Notes under the pieces: generated by a model | The model's input: only the letters and a program-made list of their open reading frames with translations | Told to the model about the DNA's origin: nothing | The model's database searches: none | Program-made: the position numbers and the translations under genes | In this document: positions 1-6,353 of the stretch, piece after piece | How positions within the stretch are numbered: the stretch's first letter is position 1 | Layout: each line of letters begins with the position of its first letter | Origin: CAG-791 sp963658405 | GTDB lineage: Bacteria > Bacillota > Clostridia > Lachnospirales > Lachnospiraceae | DNA length: 8,681 nucleotides | Reading direction: 5' to 3' | Assembly: GCA_963658405.1 (NCBI GenBank) | Contig: CAVKQI010000100.1 | Coordinates: forward strand, 1-8,681

Positions 1-122
1 GCGAGTTAAGGGCCGGCCATCCGCAGGCAAGAGGCGAACCTTAGCAAAACGGCGCGAGATGCACGGTGCGAGCCATCTGCGGCGGCCCGGGGCATGGCCG
101 GGAGGCCATTAAATGCACAATC

Positions 123-135
123 GTAGACAAGCTAC
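123..135. promoter_or_regulatory. Possible operator dyad before the Rrf2 gene
   Basis: GTAG at 123-126 and CTAC at 132-135 form a small dyad with a 5-base spacer, flanked by A/T-rich sequence, and it sits 25 bases ahead of the start codon. Rrf2/IscR proteins commonly bind dyads in their own promoter, so autoregulation is possible. The match is short and may be chance. Confidence 0.2.
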
Positions 136-142
136 AGTATTA

Positions 143-150
143 GGGGAGGT
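143..150 (+). promoter_or_regulatory. Ribosome binding site of the Rrf2 regulator
   Basis: GGGGAGGT lies 9 bases before the ATG at 160 and closely matches the anti-Shine-Dalgarno sequence. It fixes the start of the regulator at 160. Confidence 0.75.
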
Positions 151-159
151 AAAACATAC

Positions 160-597
160 ATGAAAATATCCACAAAAGGAAGATACGCCGTCAGAATGAT
201 GCTTGACCTGACACAGCACAACACCGGAGAATACATCTCCTTAAAAGACATATCCCGCAGACAGGAAATCACTGTCAAATACTTAGAGCAGATCGTCACC
301 GCGCTGACAAAGAACGGCTTTCTGCGCAGCCAGCGGGGCAATAACGGCGGCTACCGCCTGGCCAGAGCACCGAAAGACTATACCATCGGCGACATCCTTC
401 GGGCGACCGAAGGAAGCCTCGTGCCGGTGGCCTGTCTGGAGGATGAGCCCAACCAGTGCGCGCGCAGCGCAGAATGTGTGACGCTGCCCTTCTGGCAGGG
501 ACTGGCCAAAGTGATCAACGACTACGTGGATTCCGTGACCCTGGAGGACCTGGCAGACTGGTCGAACCAGATGGCAGGCAATGACTATTCTATCTGA
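160..597 (+). CDS. iscR: Rrf2 family regulator, IscR-like
   Basis: A 145-residue winged-helix regulator that probably controls the neighbouring suf genes in response to iron-sulfur cluster supply. The N-terminus (MKISTKGRYAVRMMLDL) is the Rrf2 signature. The recognition region (about 27-50) contains KYLEQIV with Glu43, the position known in E. coli IscR to affect which DNA sites are bound. The wing follows with QRGNNGGYRLAR (58-69). Cys92, Cys100 and Cys106 form the cysteine loop that binds a 2Fe-2S cluster in IscR. The E. coli fourth ligand, a His three residues after the last Cys, is replaced by Leu109 here, so the fourth ligand is unclear. The length matches the family, and a strong Shine-Dalgarno sequence precedes the ATG. 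The gene is 290 bases ahead of sufC in the same direction, which supports the IscR-like role over other Rrf2 members such as CymR or NsrR. Family is sure; the exact ligand sensed is inference. Confidence 0.9.
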   Translation: MKISTKGRYAVRMMLDLTQHNTGEYISLKDISRRQEITVKYLEQIVTALTKNGFLRSQRGNNGGYRLARAPKDYTIGDILRATEGSLVPVACLEDEPNQCARSAECVTLPFWQGLAKVINDYVDSVTLEDLADWSNQMAGNDYSI

Positions 598-603
598 CGG
601 CTT

Positions 604-622
604 CGGCGCTGTTTCTGTGCCG
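604..622 (+). other. Stem-loop just after the Rrf2 gene
   Basis: CGGCGC (604-609) pairs with GTGCCG (617-622), one pair being G-T, around a 7-base loop. It begins 7 bases after the regulator's stop codon. No T-run follows, so intrinsic termination is unlikely. A role in mRNA 3' end stability or processing is possible. Confidence 0.35.
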
Positions 623-665
623 CTCCCGTGTTCGGTACGCGCTGCGTCCTTAGAAGTCGGGGAGA

Positions 666-694
666 GCAGCAGCGCAGTAAATCTGCCGTGCTGC
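666..694 (+). other. Stem-loop in the Rrf2-sufC gap
   Basis: GCAGCA (666-671) pairs with TGCTGC (689-694), and inside it GCAG (674-677) pairs with CTGC (683-686) around the loop TAAAT, with a 2x2 internal loop between the two helices. No T-run follows. It lies upstream of the predicted suf promoter, so in a read-through transcript it would be part of the leader between the regulator and sufC. Confidence 0.4.
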
Positions 695-746
695 AGAAAT
701 GTCATGCACTTCTCGTGAGAAAAGCCCGTTTCATACAGCGGCAGCA

Positions 747-775
747 TGTACATTTTGCAGGAAATCGATTATGAT
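747..775 (+). promoter_or_regulatory. Predicted promoter of the suf operon
   Basis: TGTACA at 747-752 (4 of 6 to the -35 consensus) and TATGAT at 770-775 (5 of 6 to the -10 consensus) are separated by 17 bases, the optimal spacing. The -10 is immediately preceded by the 8-base palindrome AATCGATT (763-770), which overlaps its first base and could be a regulator contact site. Transcription would start near 782, giving a leader of about 105 bases before sufC. This is a consensus match only. Confidence 0.45.
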
Positions 776-872
776 AGAGGGATGACAATAACCGGGTGAA
801 TGCCCAGAGCAGATACAGGAGGATCCGCAGATGCGGAATACTCCGGGTAAGTGCCGCAGAGGACTGCGGCTA

Positions 873-880
873 AAGGAGGT
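873..880 (+). promoter_or_regulatory. Ribosome binding site of sufC
   Basis: AAGGAGGT is a perfect Shine-Dalgarno match, 7 bases before ATG 888. It decides the start at 888 against the upstream in-frame ATG at 831, which would add 19 residues that are not part of SufC. Confidence 0.85.
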
Positions 881-887
881 AAATTTC

Positions 888-1646
888 ATGGCAGAGCAGC
901 TGTTACAGGTGAAGAATCTGTCTGCATCTATTGAAGAAGGAGAGATCCTGCACGGCATCGACCTGCAGGTGAGCCAGGGAGAGACCCATGTGCTGATGGG
1001 ACCTAACGGCGCAGGCAAGTCCACACTGGGCTATACACTGATGGGCAATCCGGCCTATAAGGTAACCGGCGGGTCCATTTTCTTTGACGGAGAGGATATC
1101 ACAAACCTCAGCGCAGATAAGAGAGCGAGAAAGGGCATGTTCCTTTCCTTCCAGAATCCCCTGGAGGTGCCGGGGCTTTCTCTGGAGGCTTTCCTGCGCA
1201 ATGCCATCAGACAGAAGACCGGCAAGCCCCTGAAGCTCTTTGCCTTCAAGAAGGAGCTGGAGGAGACCATGGCACTGCTGAATATGGATCCTTCCTATGC
1301 GGAGAGAGATCTGAATGTGGGCTTCTCCGGCGGCGAAAAGAAAAAGGCGGAGATCCTGCAGCTTCTGATGCTGCGCCCGAAACTGGCCATTCTGGATGAG
1401 ACCGACTCCGGCCTTGACGTAGATGCGGTGCGCACCGTTTCCATGGGCATCGAGGAATACCAGAAAAAGAGAGGCGGTGCCCTGCTGATCATCACCCACA
1501 GCACGCGTATCCTGGAATCTCTGCAGGTGGATTATACCCACATCCTGGTGAAGGGCAAGATGGTGCATACCGGCGGCGCAGAGCTCGTAAAGGAAATCAA
1601 TGAGAACGGCTTTGAGAAGTACATTGAGGAGCGGGAAGAAAAGTAA
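888..1646 (+). CDS. sufC: SufC, ATPase of the SUF iron-sulfur cluster assembly complex
   Basis: A 252-residue cytoplasmic ABC-type ATPase that hydrolyses ATP to drive conformational change in the SufB-SufC-SufD scaffold; it is not a transporter subunit. Walker A is GPNGAGKST (38-46), the Q-loop glutamine is near 89 in SFQNP, the ABC signature is FSGGE (146-150), Walker B is LAILDET (166-172) with Asp170 and Glu171, the D-loop is SGLD (174-177), and the switch histidine is His204. The sequence FSGGEKKKAEILQ and the ETDSGLD stretch are typical of SufC rather than of transporter ATPases. The length agrees with the family (about 250). It is the first gene of the operon and is followed after about 20 bases by sufB. 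Confidence 0.97.
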   Translation: MAEQLLQVKNLSASIEEGEILHGIDLQVSQGETHVLMGPNGAGKSTLGYTLMGNPAYKVTGGSIFFDGEDITNLSADKRARKGMFLSFQNPLEVPGLSLEAFLRNAIRQKTGKPLKLFAFKKELEETMALLNMDPSYAERDLNVGFSGGEKKKAEILQLLMLRPKLAILDETDSGLDVDAVRTVSMGIEEYQKKRGGALLIITHSTRILESLQVDYTHILVKGKMVHTGGAELVKEINENGFEKYIEEREEK

Positions 1647-1668
1647 AAGCGCGCAGAAATGAGGTATG

Positions 1669-3066
1669 ATGGATAAGCAAATTGTGCAGGACATCGACAG
1701 AAGCCTCTATGACTTCAAGGACGATGAATCTGCTTTTTACAGAATAGAAGCGGGACTGACAAAGGAGATCGTAGAGCAGATCTCCGAGGAAAAGCACGAT
1801 CCCGCATGGATGAAGGCATTCCGCTTAAAGTCCCTGGATCTGTATAACCGGCTGCAGGTGCCGGAATGGGGACCGGATATCTCCGAGCTGAATATGGACA
1901 ACATCGCCACCTACGTGCGCCCCAATACAGACATGAAGGGCAAATGGGAGGAAGTGCCGGAGGATATCAAGAACACCTTTGAAAAACTGGGCATCCCCCA
2001 GGCGGAGCGGGAGTCCCTGGCAGGCGTAGGCGCCCAGTATGATTCGGAGCTGGTCTACCATAATGTCAAGGACGAAGTGGCTGCCCAGGGCGTGGTCTAC
2101 ACGGATATGGAGAGCGCCCTTACCGGCGAGTATGCCGATATGGTGCAGGAGTATTTCATGAAGTTGGTGCCGCCCACGGATCACAAGTTTGCGGCGCTCC
2201 ACGGTGCGGTCTGGTCCGGCGGTTCCTTTGTCTATGTGCCGAAGGGCGTCAAGGTGGATATTCCCCTGCAGTCCTATTTCCGGCTGAATGCCAAGGGAGC
2301 AGGACAGTTCGAGCACACCCTGATCATCGTGGATGAGGGGGCGGACCTTCATTTCATCGAAGGATGCTCGGCCCCGAAGTACAATATCGCCAACCTCCAC
2401 GCCGGCTGCGTGGAACTCTATGTGAAAAAGAATGCCCATCTGCGGTATTCCACCATAGAGAACTGGTCCAAGAATATGTACAACCTGAACACCAAGCGCG
2501 CGCTGGTGGAGGAAGGGGCGACCATGGAGTGGGTATCCGGCTCCTTCGGCTCTCATGTCTCCTACCTGTATCCCACCACGGTGCTGAAGGGAGATGACTC
2601 CCATTCGGAGTTCACCGGCATCACCTTTGCGGGCGCAGGACAGAATCTGGACACCGGCGCCAAGATGATCCATATAGGAAAGCATACTTCTTCCTATATC
2701 AACACCAAATCCATCTCCAAGGGCGGCGGCATCAGCACCTATCGAAGCAGCATTGAGATCGCCCATTCGGCGTCCCAGGCCCGGGCATCGGTGTCCTGTG
2801 CTTCCCTGATGCTGGATTCCCAGTCCCGCTCGGACACCATTCCGGCGATGATCGTGAATACCAACGACGCCGATGTGGGACACGAGGCAAAGATCGGCCG
2901 CATCAGCGACGAGGCGGTATTCTATCTGATGAGCAGAGGTATCAGCGAGGAAGAGGCGAGAGCCATGATCGTCAGCGGTTTCGCCAATCCTGTCAGCAAA
3001 GAGCTGCCCCTGGAATATGCGGCAGAGATGAACAACCTGATCAAGCTGGAAATGGAAGGCATGTAG
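1669..3066 (+). CDS. sufB: SufB, Fe-S cluster scaffold subunit
   Basis: A 465-residue scaffold protein on which clusters form, paired with SufD and bound to two SufC subunits. The N-terminus with DIDRSLYDFKDDE is typical of Firmicute SufB. The right-handed beta-helix core runs from about 130 to 400 and includes GSFVYVPKGVKVDIPLQSYF and HFIEGCSAP (Cys233). Cys377 in SVSCASL aligns with the E. coli SufB cysteine (Cys405) implicated in accepting sulfur and binding the nascent cluster. GHEAKIGRI (His405, Glu406) matches the conserved C-terminal interface region. An ATG at 1666 is directly next to this one; the only Shine-Dalgarno-like word, GAGG (1661-1664), is 1 base from 1666 and 4 from 1669, which slightly favours 1669. 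The length fits Firmicute SufB and is shorter than the E. coli protein. Confidence 0.97.
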   Translation: MDKQIVQDIDRSLYDFKDDESAFYRIEAGLTKEIVEQISEEKHDPAWMKAFRLKSLDLYNRLQVPEWGPDISELNMDNIATYVRPNTDMKGKWEEVPEDIKNTFEKLGIPQAERESLAGVGAQYDSELVYHNVKDEVAAQGVVYTDMESALTGEYADMVQEYFMKLVPPTDHKFAALHGAVWSGGSFVYVPKGVKVDIPLQSYFRLNAKGAGQFEHTLIIVDEGADLHFIEGCSAPKYNIANLHAGCVELYVKKNAHLRYSTIENWSKNMYNLNTKRALVEEGATMEWVSGSFGSHVSYLYPTTVLKGDDSHSEFTGITFAGAGQNLDTGAKMIHIGKHTSSYINTKSISKGGGISTYRSSIEIAHSASQARASVSCASLMLDSQSRSDTIPAMIVNTNDADVGHEAKIGRISDEAVFYLMSRGISEEEARAMIVSGFANPVSKELPLEYAAEMNNLIKLEMEGM

Positions 3067-3088
3067 TCGCAGCAGAGGATGACTTTGT

Positions 3089-3117
3089 GCGCGAATAGCC
3101 GACAGAGGCTGGCGCGC
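3089..3117 (+). other. Stem-loop in the sufB-sufD gap
   Basis: GCGCG (3089-3093) pairs with CGCGC (3113-3117), then AGCC (3097-3100) pairs with GGCT (3107-3110), around the loop GACAGA. A small internal loop (3 and 2 bases) separates the helices. No T-run follows, so it is not a classic terminator. It sits between two genes whose products are needed in equal amounts, so a role in mRNA stability or processing is conceivable. Confidence 0.45.
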
Positions 3118-3170
3118 GGGTCGTGCGCTGCATAAGAGAATGCTTCGTTACAGAAAGAGGTAGAGTGGCG

Positions 3171-4313
3171 ATGGAAGCCATAAAGATCAATCACCTTCCG
3201 TCTTTGACCTGGAATAAGTTAAAGATGAATGAGGGAGAAATAAAAGAAAACATTGACTGCAATACTGCGGTGGAGACGGTTTTTGAATCACTTCCCGCAG
3301 GTCTTCGCAGTGAGAATATCCGTTACAGCGAGGGAGAGGACTGGATCAGAGACCATGCACCGGAACAGACCACCGAGCGGTTCGTGGCTGCCAAAAAGCC
3401 GGTCTATCATCCCCAGAAATTCGGAACAGGCGCCGGCGCGGAATTTGACGCGCTCTTAGAGCGGGAGGATGTCCGGACGACCCTGGTGATAGCAGAGAAA
3501 GATGCAAAGATCAAAGAGCCGATCCTGTGGAATACGCTTTTCCAGGACGGCAACCGGGCGGTGGATGCCCAGATCCTTCACCTTAAGGAAAATGCCGAGG
3601 TCACCGTGGTCATGAGCTGGGAGAGCAGCCGGCAGGCGCAGGGTTTTGCAGGCGTTTCCACAAAGGTCATTCTGGAAAAGGGTGCAAAGCTTCATCTTAC
3701 GAGAGTACAGCTGCTGGGAGAGGAGTATATCCATGTGGATGACCTGGGGGCTTCTCTGGCAGAAGGCGCACAGATGACGCTGGTGCAGCTGGAGCTGGGC
3801 GGCGCGCAGAGCTTTGCCGGCGCAGAGATCGATCTCATCGGCAGAAAGTCTGCCTTTAAGGCGGTTAACGGCTATCTGGGCGTGGGCAGCCAGCGGACAG
3901 ACATCAATTACAACGTGATCCAGAGAGGAAAAAAGACCGCTGCAGATATGACCTTCAGCGGTGTGCTGCGGGATCAGGCACAGAAGATCTTCCGGGGCAC
4001 CATTGATTTCAGAAACGGCTCTGCAGGGTCCGTGGGACACGAGCAGGAGAATGTGCTGCTGCTTTCCCCGGATATATCCAACCGGTCCATTCCGGTGATC
4101 CTCTGCGAGGAAGAGGATGTAGAGGGAAGCCACGGCGCTACCATCGGCCGGCTGGCGGAGGATATGCTCTTCTATCTGGAGACCAGAGGCATCGACCAGA
4201 AGGCAGCTGAGGAAATGATGGTGCGGGCCAATCTGGGAGCTGTGGCCAGAGAGATACCGGAGGAGGCACTGCAGAAGAAAGTCATGACCTATATAGAGGA
4301 AGCTTTTTCCTGA
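3171..4313 (+). CDS. sufD: SufD, scaffold partner of SufB
   Basis: A 380-residue paralogue of SufB that forms the SufB-SufD heterodimer, needed for cluster assembly and iron acquisition in the SUF complex. The N-terminal part (1-100) is variable. The beta-helix core covers about 105-300 and includes FRGTIDFRNGSAGSVGHEQENVLLL-like repeats. The C-terminus has the SufD hallmark GSHGATIGRL (319-328) with His321, equivalent to the E. coli SufD histidine (His360) at the cluster-forming interface. The neighbouring E. coli cysteine (Cys358) is Gly319 here. The start is uncertain: AAGAGG (3155-3160) is 10 bases before ATG 3171 but 4 before an in-frame GTG at 3165. Starting at a GTG at 3123 would add residues unlike the family. 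The gap from sufB, about 100 bases, is long for this operon. Confidence 0.95.
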   Translation: MEAIKINHLPSLTWNKLKMNEGEIKENIDCNTAVETVFESLPAGLRSENIRYSEGEDWIRDHAPEQTTERFVAAKKPVYHPQKFGTGAGAEFDALLEREDVRTTLVIAEKDAKIKEPILWNTLFQDGNRAVDAQILHLKENAEVTVVMSWESSRQAQGFAGVSTKVILEKGAKLHLTRVQLLGEEYIHVDDLGASLAEGAQMTLVQLELGGAQSFAGAEIDLIGRKSAFKAVNGYLGVGSQRTDINYNVIQRGKKTAADMTFSGVLRDQAQKIFRGTIDFRNGSAGSVGHEQENVLLLSPDISNRSIPVILCEEEDVEGSHGATIGRLAEDMLFYLETRGIDQKAAEEMMVRANLGAVAREIPEEALQKKVMTYIEEAFS

Positions 4314-4452
4314 GATAACGAACGAGGCTATCCCGGTGCGCGATACTGCCTGTCTGACGTCTGCTGACGGATTCGATGAGCCTGTGAAACAGCAGATGCA
4401 GGGAATAATGGCAGTGGCGGTCGCTGCACTTTTCTAAATCCGAAAAAAGCGG

Positions 4453-4458
4453 TACAAT
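4453..4458 (+). promoter_or_regulatory. Possible internal promoter -10 before sufS
   Basis: TACAAT matches the -10 consensus at 5 of 6 positions. The region 17 bases upstream (TTTTCT, 4430-4435) is a poor -35. If used, transcription would start inside the left arm of the stem-loop at 4459-4496. This is weak evidence for a sufS-sufU transcript separate from sufCBD. Confidence 0.25.
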
Positions 4459-4496
4459 ATTCGTCCGGGGGTTGTTCAGGCAGCGCCCGGACGAAT
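4459..4496 (+). other. Perfect 11-bp stem-loop just before sufS
   Basis: ATTCGTCCGGG (4459-4469) pairs perfectly with CCCGGACGAAT (4486-4496) around a 16-base loop. The outer pairs 4458-4497 (T-G) and 4457-4498 can extend it. It ends 6 bases before the sufS ribosome binding site and is not followed by a T-run. It may set the 5' end or stability of a sufS-sufU message, or be an operator dyad. Confidence 0.6.
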
Positions 4497-4518
4497 GTAT
4501 ACAGGAAGGAAAGAAGTT

Positions 4519-5730
4519 ATGAACGACTTTCGAAAGGATTTTCCGATCCTGCAGGGATCGGATGTCATATATTTCGACAATGCGGCAACGACCCAGCGCC
4601 CGGTGCAGGTGTTGGAGGCCATGAAGGCTTTCAATAACGAGTGCAATGCCAATCCTCTCCGGGGACTGTACGGCTGGAGTGTGGAGGCGACAGACCGCTA
4701 TGAGGCAGCCAGACATACGGCGGCCCGCTTCATAGGGGCAAAGGGCGACTGTGAGATCATCTTTACCCGCAATACCACAGAATCCCTGAATCTGGTAGCA
4801 TACAGCTACGGCCTTTCCCATGTGAAAGAGGGCGATGAGATCGTGGTCTCCATCATGGAGCACCACTCCAATCTCCTGCCCTGGCAGATGGTGGCCAGAC
4901 AGACCGGGGCGAAGCTGGTCTTTTTGGAGTGCACACCGGAAGGCGTCCTGACAGAGGAGGAGATCTGCGCAAAGATCACGCCGAAGGCGAAGATCGTGGC
5001 CGTGGCCCATGTCTCCAATGTGTTGGGCGTGACCAATCCCATACGCAGACTGGCAGACAGAGCCCATGAAATGGGAGCTGTGATGGTGGTGGACGGTGCC
5101 CAGAGCACGCCCCATATGCCGGTGGACGTGCAGGCACTGGGGGCTGATTTCTTTGCATTTTCCGGCCACAAGCTCTTAGGACCCATGGGCATCGGCGGTC
5201 TCTACGGCAGAAAAGAGCTGCTGGAGGAGATGCCGCCTTTCCTGACCGGCGGTGAGATGATCGAGTACGTGACCAGAGAGAGTGCCACCTATGCACCGGT
5301 GCCGGAAAAATTCGAGGCCGGTACGGTAAATGCCATGGGTGCGGTGGGCATGGCGGCAGCCATGGACTATCTGCGCGAAGTCGGCTTTGATACCGTGATG
5401 GGGACAGAGGAGAAGCTGACCATCCAGCTGATGGAAGAGTTGGCGCAGATCCCGGAGGTGACGGTCTACGGGTCAAAGGATCCGAAGAAGCACTGCGGCA
5501 TCGTGACCTTCAATATCGAGGGATGCCATCCCCATGATGTGGCATCGGTGCTTGATTCTGAAAAGATCGCCATTCGGGCAGGACATCACTGCGCCCAGCC
5601 GCTGATGCAGTATATGAAAGTGTCTTCTACGGCACGGGCCAGTCTTTATTTCTATAACACAGAGGAAGAAGTGCATCGCTTTGCACAGGCGATCGCCAAA
5701 GTCAGGGGGTGGTTAGGCTATGGAGCTTAA
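4519..5730 (+). CDS. sufS: SufS, group II cysteine desulfurase
   Basis: A 403-residue PLP enzyme that converts cysteine to alanine, leaves a persulfide on its active-site cysteine and hands the sulfur to SufU. Visible motifs are YFDNAATTQ near the N-terminus, EHHSN (PLP-stacking His), DGAQSTPHM (PLP-binding Asp and Gln), FSGHKLLGP with the PLP lysine Lys218, and GHHCAQP with the catalytic Cys358. The short loop around that cysteine and the RAGHHC sequence mark the SufS rather than the IscS/NifS type. The start is set by GGAAGGA (4504-4510) before ATG 4519; an in-frame ATG at 4495 overlaps the stem-loop arm and lacks a ribosome binding site. The segment NPLRGLYGWSVEAT replaces the NVHRGVHTLS-type sequence of the E. 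coli and Bacillus enzymes. The gene's end overlaps sufU by 11 bases, consistent with the paired SufS-SufU relay. Confidence 0.96.
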   Translation: MNDFRKDFPILQGSDVIYFDNAATTQRPVQVLEAMKAFNNECNANPLRGLYGWSVEATDRYEAARHTAARFIGAKGDCEIIFTRNTTESLNLVAYSYGLSHVKEGDEIVVSIMEHHSNLLPWQMVARQTGAKLVFLECTPEGVLTEEEICAKITPKAKIVAVAHVSNVLGVTNPIRRLADRAHEMGAVMVVDGAQSTPHMPVDVQALGADFFAFSGHKLLGPMGIGGLYGRKELLEEMPPFLTGGEMIEYVTRESATYAPVPEKFEAGTVNAMGAVGMAAAMDYLREVGFDTVMGTEEKLTIQLMEELAQIPEVTVYGSKDPKKHCGIVTFNIEGCHPHDVASVLDSEKIAIRAGHHCAQPLMQYMKVSSTARASLYFYNTEEEVHRFAQAIAKVRGWLGYGA

Positions 5731-6274
5731 GCAGCTGTATCGCGAAATCGTCAATGAACATAATCTGCATCCTTCCCACAAGAAGGATCTGGCAGATCCT
5801 ACGCTGGTATTGAACGGTGTGAATCCCAGCTGCGGAGATGATATCAATCTCCAGCTGCGCGTCAAGGACGGCGTGATCGAGGATGCGGCCTTCAACGGCA
5901 GCGGGTGTGCGATCTCTCAGGCATCGGCGGATATGATGATCGATCTGATCCTGGGAACGAAGCTGGAGGAAGCCCTGGAACTGGCTGGGGATTTCATGGG
6001 CATGATCAAGGGAACAGCCACCCAGGAGCAGATCGAGAGCCTGGATGAGGCGGCAGCCCTGCAGGATATTTCTCACATGCCTGCCAGAGTGAAGTGCGCG
6101 GTACTCGGATGGCGCACTATGAAGGAAATGGTGGAGAAACTGAGCGAGGAAGGCACGGGAGATAGCGACGGCCTTCACAGCGCTCAGGCGGGCAGCGAGT
6201 GCGGCGCGGCGGCGACGATCTGCAAGACCGGCTGCAGCAATGAGAGCTGCTGCAGTGCCAAGAGAGAACAGTGA
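5720..6274 (+). CDS. sufU: SufU, zinc-dependent sulfur acceptor with a cysteine-rich tail
   Basis: A 184-residue SufU that takes the persulfide sulfur from SufS and delivers it to the SufB-SufC-SufD scaffold. The family's zinc ligands are visible: Cys38 and Asp40 in NPSCGDD, Cys63 in GSGCAIS and Cys126 in ARVKCAVLGW. The SufU-specific insertion between Cys63 and Cys126, absent in IscU, is present and includes FMGMIKGTA. The usual protein ends near residue 145. Here about 40 residues follow, first a Ser/Gly/Asp-rich linker (143-160) and then a tail with Cys161, Cys168, Cys172, Cys177 and Cys178. The gene starts inside the end of sufS (11-base overlap), implying translational coupling, with AGGGGG at 5704-5709 as the likely ribosome binding site. 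Assignment is sure; the tail's role is unknown. Confidence 0.94.
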   Translation: MELKQLYREIVNEHNLHPSHKKDLADPTLVLNGVNPSCGDDINLQLRVKDGVIEDAAFNGSGCAISQASADMMIDLILGTKLEEALELAGDFMGMIKGTATQEQIESLDEAAALQDISHMPARVKCAVLGWRTMKEMVEKLSEEGTGDSDGLHSAQAGSECGAAATICKTGCSNESCCSAKREQ

Positions 6275-6312
6275 TCGAGCAGGCGACAGAAGAAAGTGCT
6301 GGAAGGGGACAG

Positions 6313-6333
6313 CAGCCGGGAAATCGGCGGCTG
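6313..6333 (+). other. Small stem-loop in the sufU-TetR gap
   Basis: CAGCCG (6313-6318) pairs with CGGCTG (6328-6333) around a 9-base loop, 20 bases before the TetR start codon. No T-run follows, so the TetR gene may be transcribed by read-through from the suf operon. Confidence 0.35.
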
Positions 6334-6353
6334 ACAGCGCGGGGAATGGGAGC

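Larger units (their letters stand above)
1..159. other. GC-rich leader upstream of the Rrf2 regulator, no gene seen
   Basis: No convincing coding frame is present. One + strand frame stays open from the left edge to a TAA near 110-112, but its 36 residues are arginine-rich and of low complexity, so I do not call a gene. The stretch holds an imperfect repeat of the word GGCCATCCGC (15-24) as AGCCATCTGC (71-80), and a small GC stem-loop, CCCGG at 86-90 pairing with CCGGG at 98-102 around a 7-base loop. No T-run follows that stem, so it is not a clear terminator. I could not place a convincing -35/-10 pair for the downstream gene. Confidence 0.4.

Noticed and set aside
903..1694. A 263-residue open frame antisense to sufC
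   Set aside because: Fully opposed to sufC with all its motifs intact; no ribosome binding site or family features.
1825..2883. A 352-residue open frame antisense to sufB
   Set aside because: It lies wholly opposite a well-supported gene; the His- and Gly-rich translation is typical of an antisense shadow in GC-rich DNA.
4282..5169. A 295-residue open frame antisense to sufS
   Set aside because: Opposite a clear sufS gene, rich in His and Cys as shadows often are, and with no domain visible.
6240..6353. A longer N-terminus for the TetR protein
   Set aside because: It would overlap the end of sufU and add a low-complexity extension; the TetR fold begins right after ATG 6354.
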